From contig JAHWDD010000007.1 in assembly GCA_023897205.1 (NCBI GenBank), positions 4,588,001 to 4,652,000 on the forward strand: 64,000 nucleotides of DNA, given 5' to 3'. A model generated the notes under the pieces. It was not told the DNA's origin. It ran no database searches and was given only the letters and a program-made list of their open reading frames with translations. Shown here piece after piece: positions 56,188-64,000 of this stretch. The DNA comes from Exophiala sp. HKRS030 (Eukaryota > Ascomycota > Eurotiomycetes > Chaetothyriales > Herpotrichiellaceae). Position 1 is the stretch's first letter. Each line of letters starts with the position of its first letter. The translations under genes were made by a program, and so were the position numbers.

Positions 56188-56939
56188 CATAGACAACGAT
56201 GAGGTTCATATTGGACAAGTTCAATTGACGAAGTTGGTAAAGGTAAGGGCGATGCGAGATGCCATGCACGAATTTACCGCAGTTCCTGGGTTAGAAAGGT
56301 TTAAAGCCTTGTGTTTCCGCACTTCGCTGTCACAACTTGCACGCAGTCATTGAGCCAAAACGAGCGTAGATGGATAGATCTATTTGAAACCACTTGATGC
56401 TGTGGGAGCAGGCATATCGACATCGAGCGTTTACAGCTCTTGGTGTGGCAGTAGCACGTCGATTTCGGAATAACCTAGCTCGTGGATTTCGCTGGAAAGG
56501 CTGTGTAAAATGTCGCACGCTCTCATGATAAAGTACATAATAATCAATACGTACTCCTTGTCGTGCACAACAAAAAGTTGCGAGAAGGCTAGCCAAAAAG
56601 AAAAGATACCTTTGTAGAGATGCCAAAGTTGCCAAAAGTCTCACCTGGACAAAATAGTGCATGAATTTGTGGCATTATATCCCGACACAGTAATCTCAAT
56701 TGCTCGATCGGGTAAACTTTGACGAATTAGGCTTAGATGATGACCGCCAACACACCACCGTGTTTCTCGTCGGCAAACCTGCCTTTGCCCACCACCACAA
56801 CCCTGTGATCAATCGCAGTCTTGGCTTTTCACACAACCAAAATTCTAGCCGAAAGTGCGCCTCAACTTTTGAAGATTGAAATCGACTTACGACCACAAGA
56901 GGAGCCATCCACTCATATCAGCACCAATCTACAATCAAG
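56188..56939. other. intergenic, 750 bp, RPL17 promoter side
   Basis: Contains the 3' end of the Clr2-like gene and the RPL17 promoter. Short frames on both strands have no motif. Confidence 0.45.
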
Positions 56940-57790
56940 ATGGTACGAAACATATCCTTCACTCTCCTTTCTCTTTGCGACGTCAACGACATGGCCTTTG
57001 TGTTCTGGAATCAATACTGACATAGACTTCTGTCTTGCTAGGTCCGCTACGCTCCCGCAGGCCGCATCGAAAGCGCCAAATCGGCTCGAAGCCGTGGCAG
57101 CTACCTCCGAGTCAGCTTCAAGAACACACGCGAGACCGCTCAAGCCATCAACGGCTGGAAACTCGAACGAGCCGTCAAGTACCTCGAGAATGTTCAGGAA
57201 CTGAAGGAGGCTGTCCCATTCAGAAGATATGCTGGTAGCATTGGACGAAGCGCACAAGGTATGCAATATTCTATGGTTTCTTGGTTGTCAAAAGAGGAGG
57301 AAGGTTGTGGGAATCACAATTGTGTCATTATGGTCGATCTGTCAGCAAAATTTCAGAGACATATTTCGCAAAGAATGGTCTAGGAAAAAGAAGATCTGGG
57401 GTCGAAAAATTCTCAGCAATCAGAAAGGCTAACATCAATTTTTCCGTTCCAGGCAAACAATTCGGAGTCTCAAAAGCTCGTCACCCTGTGAAATCTGCCG
57501 AATTCCTTCTCGGTCTGCTCAAGAACGCCGAAGCCAACGCCGACACCAAGGGACTCGACACATCCAACTTGATCGTCAAGCACATCCAAGTCAACCAAGC
57601 ACCCAAGCAACGTCGCCGAACATACCGTGCCCACGGTCGTATCAACCCATACATGTCCAACCCTTGCCACATCGAACTGATCCTGACGGAAGCCGCCGAG
57701 AATATCACCAAGTCAGAAGATTTGAGCGCCCCGAGACTGAACGCCAGACAGCGTGGTGCCCAGAGACGAAAGGCCATCACCTCATCTTAG
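56940..57790 (+). CDS. RPL17: 60S ribosomal protein L17 (uL22)
   Basis: Three exons: 56940-56942 (the start codon alone), 57042-57258 and 57453-57790, giving 185 residues, one more than yeast L17. uL22 lines the peptide exit tunnel of the large ribosomal subunit. Landmarks: [77 protein letters not shown], then [20 protein letters not shown] and [34 protein letters not shown]. Both introns follow ribosomal-gene habit: one directly after the ATG (99 bp) and one longer (194 bp). No C/D-box snoRNA could be recognised inside the longer intron. Codon use is biased to C-ending codons, as expected of a highly expressed gene. Confidence 0.96.
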
Positions 57791-59061
57791 AATGTCCAGT
57801 TCAAAGGGAGACTTTGCGATCTTTTGCGAATGTGACGATAGCGCGCTTTTTCATTGTGGTCATGGAAGATACATGGTGGATGGTCGTTCTGCATGCTGAT
57901 GATGAGAGGAAATGAGACGTGGTCGAGGTCATGAGCACGGGTTAAATGGGGTCATCTAGAAATCTTGGGCTGCTCATGCCCATATTCATGCATGCTCATA
58001 CCCGCTCCAGCATTCCGGAGAACAAGACATTTCTTCCAGGCTTGTATCAGGCTTAGGTGAAAAAAAACAAATATCACAATTGAAACCAAAATACCAGCTT
58101 CTCATGGATTTGCACCTCTCTTATTTCCCTCAAGGTGACCGGCTTGGACGATGTAGTCTTTCGAAAAACACGCATTGTTCTCGCCGTCAAACGTCAAATG
58201 ATTGAAATTGCTACTACTCGAATGATGAAAATGACCGCAAGTGACCTTTAGAGGATCCCATCTAGTCTGTAGTCACGTGATACCGGTTTTCAAATCGATC
58301 ATCCTCATCCCCATCACCGTAGGCTTGATATTCCTGAAATGATCTCGATGTTAGGCTGGAGATTTTCATTTTGTCGTCCAAGCACTATCATGTATCCGAA
58401 AGGTGAATTAACATGACTTCGCTCGACAAGTTCTGCATCAGCGATGTCAGACCAAATCCTAATAATACATGCATGTTATCTTCGAAATGACAAGACTGAA
58501 GAAGAGATCTATTCCCCATGACTTCAGCTTCTCGAACGAAACAAAGCAAAAGTGATTTGGCATCAACTTGATTTATACGAACGACGTATTTCGAACAAGG
58601 GGCTAGCATCGTATACAGGACTGTCAACATGCACAGTCAAACACGGTCAATCGTACATTTTTTGAGTTCCAGCTTTCAGGAGAGTCAGGTTTGTGCCAGT
58701 TAAACCCATCTCCAATCCTCGGGCCTCGGATCTAGGAATTCATGATTCTATGACTCTATCGATGCCACCAAGGACGAAAAGCGTATGCTTACCATCCTGC
58801 TCTGCGTGCCTGGAAAAGTTGTATGACAAGCATATTCTCGATATCGTTGGCGTGTGCTGGCGCTGACATATAGGTGCTACGGTCCCAAAAGGATTTCTGT
58901 ATAGAACAAGGTAAAAGATTATGCACGGATATATGTAGCGGAGGTCAACAGAACCTGTGCGTGAACGCTGAACGCTAGACTACACACAACTCATCTCCGT
59001 CGTCGAGCATACACATACACACATACACATCACCCGCCCGCCCGCCCGCCCGCACGCACAC
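57791..59061. other. 1.3 kb intergenic region upstream of the alcohol dehydrogenase
   Basis: No open frame above 83 codons. The right end holds an ACACAT-type run (about 59010-59032) joined directly to five CCCG units (59033-59052), ending 9 bp before the dehydrogenase start codon, so this is its leader. Confidence 0.5.
59033..59052 (+). repeat. (CCCG)5 tetranucleotide repeat in the leader of the alcohol dehydrogenase
   Basis: Five perfect CCCG units end nine bases before the ATG at 59062, preceded by an ACACAT-rich run. The placement in a 5' leader could influence translation; that is inference. Confidence 0.9.
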
Positions 59062-60201
59062 ATGGCCGACCCCCAACGCACAGCACAAGCCCTCGTGCTC
59101 CCAGGACCAGGCGAACCCCTCGTGCTACAGACAGTGCATCTCTCAGCGCTTCTTGCCGATGAAGCGCTGGTCGAAATCCACGCGACGGGCATCTGCCACA
59201 CGGACCTGTCATGCATGAACGGGACGCTGCCGACAGCGACGCCAGCCGTGCTCGGCCACGAGGGTGCCGGGATCGTCGTCGAAGTCGGCTCAGGCGTGAC
59301 GCATGTCGCCAAAGGCGACAAAGTCCTGCTGAGCGTCAACTACTGCCAGACATGTCCCAGCTGTGTGGCGGGACATCCGAATTTCTGCGACGAGGCGCTG
59401 CCGAGGAATTTCGGTGGCAGGCGTGTGGCGGATGGGTCGGCGACGGTTTCTATTCTTGATGACGGCGGTGCGAGAGTCGATTGCTACAGTGTCTTCTTCG
59501 GACAGAGCTCGTTCGCCAGCCACGCGGTCGTGAATCGTGCGTGTATGGTGAAAGTCCCCGTTGAGACGCCGTTGGAGCTTTTCGCGCCGCTGGGCTGTGG
59601 TGTATTGACGGGTGTCGGGAGTATATTGAACACGCTGGATGTGAAAGAAGGGTCGAGCGTGGCTGTGTTCGGCGTGGGCAACGTCGGCTTGAGCGCCGTG
59701 ATGGCAGCGAGGATACGCAACGCTCGTGTCATTGTGGCCATCGACCTCGACGAGCGCAGGCTCGAGCTGGCCAAAACTCTAGGTGCGACGCATACAGTGG
59801 ATGGATCTAGTGAGGATGTTGTCGCGCAGGTCAAGAAGTGGTCGCCGCAAGGTGCAGGAGTCGCGTATGCTGCCGACTGCACGGGCAGTCCGCGAGTGAT
59901 CGCGAATATGCTGGAGTGTTTGGCGGTTCGGGGACGAGCCGCACAGGTGGGTGTCGCCGCGCCCGATCAGACTGTCCCTGTCAAGATTCTGCAACATCTG
60001 CTGCGCGGCCAGGAGTATGTAGGCTGTGCGGGCGGAGATGCATTGCCATCGGCGCTGTTGCCGTGGATTATGGAACAACAGCAAAGAGGGAGGTTTCCCC
60101 TGGAGAAATTGATTTCGTACTATGATGTACAGGACTTTGCGAGGGCCTTTGAGGATGCGAAGTCTGGGAGCGCGATAAAACCTGTACTCAGATGGAGGTA
60201 A
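59062..60201 (+). CDS. zinc-dependent medium-chain alcohol dehydrogenase (aryl-alcohol type)
   Basis: A single-exon frame of 379 residues. The enzyme should oxidise alcohols (or reduce aldehydes) with NAD(P) in the cytosol. Catalytic zinc ligands are Cys45 (GICHTD), His66/Glu67 (GHEGAG) and a cysteine in the GCGVLTG segment. The structural zinc lobe has Cys95, 98, 101 and 109 (CQTCPSCVAGHPNFC). The dinucleotide fold shows FGVGNVGLSAV and, after the next strand, acidic VAIDLDERRLELA, which favours NAD over NADP. Sequence flavour (FFGQSSFASHAVV, GCGVLTGVGSILNTL) fits the benzyl/aryl-alcohol dehydrogenase (XylB) branch common to bacteria and fungi. The gene is visibly richer in G+C than its neighbours, has G/C-ending codons and no intron. 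Horizontal origin or strong codon selection are both possible. Confidence 0.9.
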   Translation: MADPQRTAQALVLPGPGEPLVLQTVHLSALLADEALVEIHATGICHTDLSCMNGTLPTATPAVLGHEGAGIVVEVGSGVTHVAKGDKVLLSVNYCQTCPSCVAGHPNFCDEALPRNFGGRRVADGSATVSILDDGGARVDCYSVFFGQSSFASHAVVNRACMVKVPVETPLELFAPLGCGVLTGVGSILNTLDVKEGSSVAVFGVGNVGLSAVMAARIRNARVIVAIDLDERRLELAKTLGATHTVDGSSEDVVAQVKKWSPQGAGVAYAADCTGSPRVIANMLECLAVRGRAAQVGVAAPDQTVPVKILQHLLRGQEYVGCAGGDALPSALLPWIMEQQQRGRFPLEKLISYYDVQDFARAFEDAKSGSAIKPVLRWR

Positions 60202-60681
60202 TGTGTTTTATGATTCAACTTGCATACGTGTTTGATCATGAAAAGCCCCGAGATTCTACCAATGCTATCACTATCCTCATAATGCAATATTAGCTTCTTC
60301 CTACCGGATATCCACAATGAATATGGCAGAGTCTTGTTGCCTACCCCGCTGGATATAAAAACCAAGATAACGTTATGACGGCAGGAATAATGCTTCAAAA
60401 CTTCAATGTCATTTTCATCTCAAAGTGATTGGCATCATGTACAGATTTTGGGGTTCAAATTGCTTTTGGAAAAACCATCAACCGAAACTCATCTGGCCAC
60501 GAATGCCCGTCTTTTCACCAAATGCCCGTCTCAGTATTCTGATCGTCCAGCTGCTTATCTACCCACTTGCATTCATATTCAAGAGCTTGCTTCGGATCCA
60601 AAACCCGTGGAGCATCAGTATGCGCGAGACGATTTGCCTCATTCTCACAAACAAGCAGAGACCCATTTCAAATTAGATTTG
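60202..60681. other. convergent 3' region
   Basis: 480 bp between the ends of the dehydrogenase (plus) and the coiled-coil protein (minus). A 98-codon plus frame that starts here (60406-60702) lacks motifs and runs into the neighbouring gene; I take it as chance. Confidence 0.45.
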
Positions 60682-62295
60682 TCAGTGTCCGACCTTCACT
60701 AGGACGGTCGCAGGTAAGACCATGACACTTCTCACAAGGCCTTCTGCAGTGCTTTGCCTTGCTGTGATGTGTGGAGAAATGCCTAGCCGAACTGTAGCAT
60801 GTTCTCGTTCGAGCTGCTGTCCATCTTTAGTGGCATTGTGTGGATCACGAGCCACCATGTTTGCTGCGGTAAACAGGGTGCCGAAGGGAGGTATCTCGAA
60901 ACGATACTCCTCAGTCTCTGAGAACATCTGAATCGTTACTTTGTGCGCATCCACAACCAAACTTAGGAGGTCGTCCCAGTCTCGTGTTGTTTTCATATGC
61001 ATCATGGGCTTTATGATTGACCAAAGCTCATTGCTGCGTTGACGCGAGATATGCTGGAGATATTGTTCAAAGTTTGGATGGCCTTGTAACGTTCGCATTT
61101 GTTGCGCAATATTTGTCAAGATTTGAAAACGAACTTGTGCAGGAGTTGTCTGATAGATCGAAGCTCTCAGACTCTCAATACGTTGGTCGATATCTATCAC
61201 AAACCCTCTGAAAGAATCGTGCTTGAGGACATTCTTCATCAACCATTGTACGATTACCTTTGTAACTAGGTAGTATCTGGTGTAAGGAGTTGACATCAGC
61301 TGAAAGGCTGTTGTGGTGGACGCGGCCTTCAGCAATCTGTCCTTCACGGCTTGTGGCATCCCGTTGTCTTTGTGCGTGCTGGGCGTGTTGACATGATTGA
61401 ATGCATATAGCTGTATCATATGTATCAGTTGTCCAAACGCCTTGGACATGTCTTTACTTGATTCGCTTTCTTGGACCTTGACAAGTGCTCTGGAATTGTC
61501 CGTAGATGACGCGCGGGATTGTTCATTGCTATTCATAGCATGAGCACCTCTCAATGCTACCCCAAGCATCTGGCCGGAGGTGTGCTTACCTCCACTGCCG
61601 TGAGAAGATGGATTGCTTGAATGTTGGAAACCGGGGGTTCGATTATGACCACGTGGCTCAGGGGAGCCAAATGGATCCACGATCGACGAATTTTGACCGA
61701 AGTGAGCACAATCAGCCTGTGCCGGACCTGGCCCACCTGCTGAAGAACCAGATCGGTGAACCTGAGATGCATAGTGGTTGCCCTGCTGTTGTCCATGGTG
61801 TGGTGGCAGGTCGTGATGAGTTTGTATAGGATGTCCATTGCTCAGCGGTTGGAAGCCAGAGCCCTGATGAGTGGGAGGGCTGGTATTTACTATGGGAAGT
61901 GGAGGTTGAGGATAGTTTTGTTGTTGCTCCGGGAAGTTTGAAGCTTGTTGTGGAGCAAAGCCTCGACCTGGAGTCACATAAGGCTGCTTTGGTTGAGAAA
62001 TGGTCCTGCTCTGTGTCATGATTGTAACCTTTTGTTGCTCAATCGTTTTCTTCAAATCCTCCATTTCCTTGTGCTGTTGTAAGAGTTTATTCTGGAGTTC
62101 ATGGATCTCCCTGTCCTTGTTGATGCTGTCGGCGACCGACATTGGGGTTTGCGACCGATAGCTGATAAGACTTTGCAGCTCGTTCTGAGTCTGAGAGAAT
62201 GTCCGCTCGCTATGTTTGAGCAGGGTCTGGGCTTGTTCCAGCTGTGGAGAAGTGACGGAAGCGAATTCCATATTCATTGCATTACCGAACGACAT
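60682..62295 (-). CDS. uncharacterised fungal protein: coiled coil, Gln/His-rich linker, helical C-terminal domain
   Basis: A single frame of 537 residues. Residues about 15-100 form a heptad-rich coiled coil (LEQAQTLLKHSERTFSQTQN; INKDREIHELQNKLLQQHKE; MEDLKKTIEQQ). Residues about 105-260 are disordered and rich in Gln, Pro, His and Ser (QQASNFPEQQQNYPQPPLP). From about 285 an ordered, mostly helical domain follows: SSKDMSKAFGQLIHMIQLYA, then TPYTRYYLVTKVIVQWLMKN, FRGFVIDIDQRIESLRASIY, VRFQILTNIAQQMRTLQGHP and WDDLLSLVVDAHKVTIQMFS. No enzymatic motif is seen. The domain pattern suggests a scaffold or regulatory protein; I do not recognise a named family. No frameshift or intron is needed, though the last 15 residues look unlike the rest and could be intron read-through. 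Confidence 0.72.
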   Translation of the reverse strand: MSFGNAMNMEFASVTSPQLEQAQTLLKHSERTFSQTQNELQSLISYRSQTPMSVADSINKDREIHELQNKLLQQHKEMEDLKKTIEQQKVTIMTQSRTISQPKQPYVTPGRGFAPQQASNFPEQQQNYPQPPLPIVNTSPPTHQGSGFQPLSNGHPIQTHHDLPPHHGQQQGNHYASQVHRSGSSAGGPGPAQADCAHFGQNSSIVDPFGSPEPRGHNRTPGFQHSSNPSSHGSGGKHTSGQMLGVALRGAHAMNSNEQSRASSTDNSRALVKVQESESSKDMSKAFGQLIHMIQLYAFNHVNTPSTHKDNGMPQAVKDRLLKAASTTTAFQLMSTPYTRYYLVTKVIVQWLMKNVLKHDSFRGFVIDIDQRIESLRASIYQTTPAQVRFQILTNIAQQMRTLQGHPNFEQYLQHISRQRSNELWSIIKPMMHMKTTRDWDDLLSLVVDAHKVTIQMFSETEEYRFEIPPFGTLFTAANMVARDPHNATKDGQQLEREHATVRLGISPHITARQSTAEGLVRSVMVLPATVLVKVGH

Positions 62296-64000
62296 GGTAA
62301 CCTTTATTGCCGCGTTGGTATAATTCTATCAATAGTCAGAGCTTTGGTGACGGAGTGAGTGGAACCTGGCCGTTGTGTTGGGAAATTTGTTAGGTCGAAG
62401 CCTGCGATCGAGTGGCTTATTGAGAACAGAACTTGGCCAAAGCCTGGGGTGTCACTGACCAGGAACGGATGATTTAATGTACCCGAAAAGTGATTGTAAC
62501 AATCGAAGAGTGGCGAGGAAATCTCTTGAGTAGAAGCTGCGAACTTCTCCGAGGTGATAAGGCAATAATGAATCGGGGCGTGACCGTTTGCCGACCGCTA
62601 AATTGTTGTTGTTTGTGCTTGAGCCGGGGAGGCAAGACTGGAGATGAGAAGCGGATCTAGAGGTGGATGTTTGACAATCTCAGGAACAAAAAACCGTGTA
62701 GATCGGTGTGAGGAAATTGGCAGGAGAGGAATGTGTCGCAGGTCGTGAACCAAAAGTCGCTGAGGAGTTGTCGCTGAGGAGTTGTCGCTGAGGAGTTGTC
62801 GCGGCTTTGGCTTTGGCTTTGGATAGAAAGAGAAGTGAAAAGGAAGACTACAGCAGATTGTGAACACGACTGAAGTTGTTGACCTAAAGAGACCGAGATC
62901 AGAACAGCGCGAAAGGCCATGCGAGTGTCAGAAGCCTTCAACTTACCCACACATTCAAGCTCTGGGGTACTTTTGACGCTTTCCAGAGAGACGCTGAACC
63001 GTTTGAGACCGATATGTGACAAAGATTGAGCAAAGTTCAACAAAAAGTGTTTGTTACCTTTGTCGAAGATGAAAAAGAAGGGGAAGATGGAATGGAAGGG
63101 AATAGAAAGGAAGATTTAATCATGATACCTCCAGCAAGATGACATTCACCCACCCACGAGATCTTCTAGGCACAGATCAGAGGTTGGCAAAGACCTCGAT
63201 TCACACCTTTAGATTGTTTCATGTGCGAATCTGTTCAGTAGGTGACACTGACGAGTGAATGAGGCTCTCACCGCAGCAGCAATACATGGAGCTTCCGTAC
63301 CTTGTTCAGACCAGCAGCGGCGATGTCTTGACTCTTCACTGCCTTGCCGGCCGTTTCCTCGTTTCCTACATGATAACTTACCTGCCTGCGTTGAAGCGTG
63401 CCGCCAATCGTGATCAGCTTGATCGTGCCATTCACAACGGCAGGGTTTCAACCATGTAGATTCACCGGTGTTTGAGGACTGCGCTATACCCACAACGCCA
63501 CGACCTCAACAGTAGAAAATGCTGTAGGTTGCTCTGGAATAGAGTCTATCAGAAGGCATCAGACCATCCTGTCGGCCCAAAGCTTTTGAATTATGCAGCC
63601 CGGGTATATAACCACATCGTCAGACAAGAAGGGCAGCGTGACTGGCATTAACTTTCACTGCTGGCTCCGCTAGACTTGTTTCTAGTGAGGCTGCTGAATG
63701 CTATAACACGAGGAGACTTGTCTGTAGCTGAAGGAGGAAACGCTTCATCTTTCAGTAGATGCTTGACACTTCACGCCATCTGCAAGGCTGATCAAAGTAT
63801 GTGGAAGGCAAACCTTGTTTCTGGCTGGAGAGGCTGAGGCACTTGGGCACCAGTAACAATCTGTCTACTGTTCTCTGCAGACCGTGTGGTTTCTGCTTGA
63901 TCAGTAGAACCATCTTGTCTAACAGACTTACTGGTGCTACAAGAACTCCACACCAAATCTCGACCATCAGGACGGGGTAGCCTTGGTTTCCGAGGTTGGA
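62296..64000. other. right end of window, 1.7 kb, no firm gene
   Basis: It starts with the promoter of the coiled-coil gene (which reads leftward) and holds the 14-bp tandem repeat at 62756-62802. At the right edge a minus-strand frame (stop near 63752) opens to the window end and contains a GTAAGT donor at about 63930. It could be an exon of a gene lying mostly outside the window, but I recognise nothing in it. Confidence 0.35.
62756..62822 (+). repeat. 14-bp tandem repeat (3.3 copies) followed by (GGCTTT)3
   Basis: GTCGCTGAGGAGTT is repeated three times without mismatch (62756-62797) with a partial fourth copy, then GGCTTT three times (62803-62820). It lies about 460 bp upstream of the coiled-coil gene start at 62295. 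Confidence 0.9.

Noticed and set aside
1..64000. tRNA genes, CRISPR arrays, rRNA or intact transposons
   Set aside because: No convincing tRNA B-box with acceptor pairing, no regularly spaced repeats, and no transposase or reverse transcriptase motif was seen by eye; a covariance-model or repeat-library scan would be decisive.

Overview
The window is nuclear DNA of a filamentous ascomycete (Pezizomycotina). Genes carry many short introns (about 45-200 bp, GT...CTAAC/CTGAC-like branch...AG). Neighbouring genes share no operon logic. The proteins are typical of mould genomes: an AbaA/TEA conidiation regulator, a LaeA-like methyltransferase, a DUF6604 protein, a Clr2 silencing factor, a DUR3-type urea permease and fungal fibrillarin. 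AbaA points towards Eurotiomycetes, but I cannot fix the order or genus by eye. I found no tRNA, rRNA, CRISPR, virus or intact transposon.

Layout. 1-7.4 kb: accessory left end with a DUF6604 protein (cut by the window edge), a LaeA-like methyltransferase with 11 exons, and a divergent cytochrome P450. 7.9-22 kb: dense housekeeping block with SEC61 beta, SDS22, fibrillarin NOP1, an uncharacterised repeat-tailed protein, a DUF2237 protein, a zinc-ribbon protein, dynein light chain LC8 and MRD1. 22.7-33.3 kb: abaA, a DUR3-like urea permease and a type-B carboxylesterase. 34-42 kb: a disordered probable mitochondrial protein, ATP synthase subunit g, a PAS-like protein and a serine-rich protein. 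42.0-48.3 kb: 6.2 kb in which I can support no gene. 48.3-62.3 kb: ROK1 helicase, a secreted NTF2-like protein, a conserved fungal protein, Clr2, RPL17, a GC-rich zinc alcohol dehydrogenase and a coiled-coil protein. The last 1.7 kb is not assigned.

The strongest cross-cutting observation is that ten positions in seven otherwise intact genes need exactly one extra base to restore the family reading frame. Nine of these sit in runs of four or more G or C (or a C4G3 block), and all are -1. Essential genes such as SDS22 are affected, so I read this as a systematic sequencing or assembly undercall, not ten pseudogenes. Gene models below state where it happens. With one base added per site, every affected model has a length divisible by three.

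Biological links: NOP1, MRD1 and ROK1 all act in 18S rRNA/small-subunit processing and RPL17 is a ribosomal protein, but they are scattered and not an operon. The region upstream of abaA has a tight cluster of CATTCY sites, the target of AbaA itself, which suggests autoregulation. The methyltransferase/P450 pair could be a small tailoring unit, but no core biosynthetic enzyme is visible. I did not find a convincing wholly new system.
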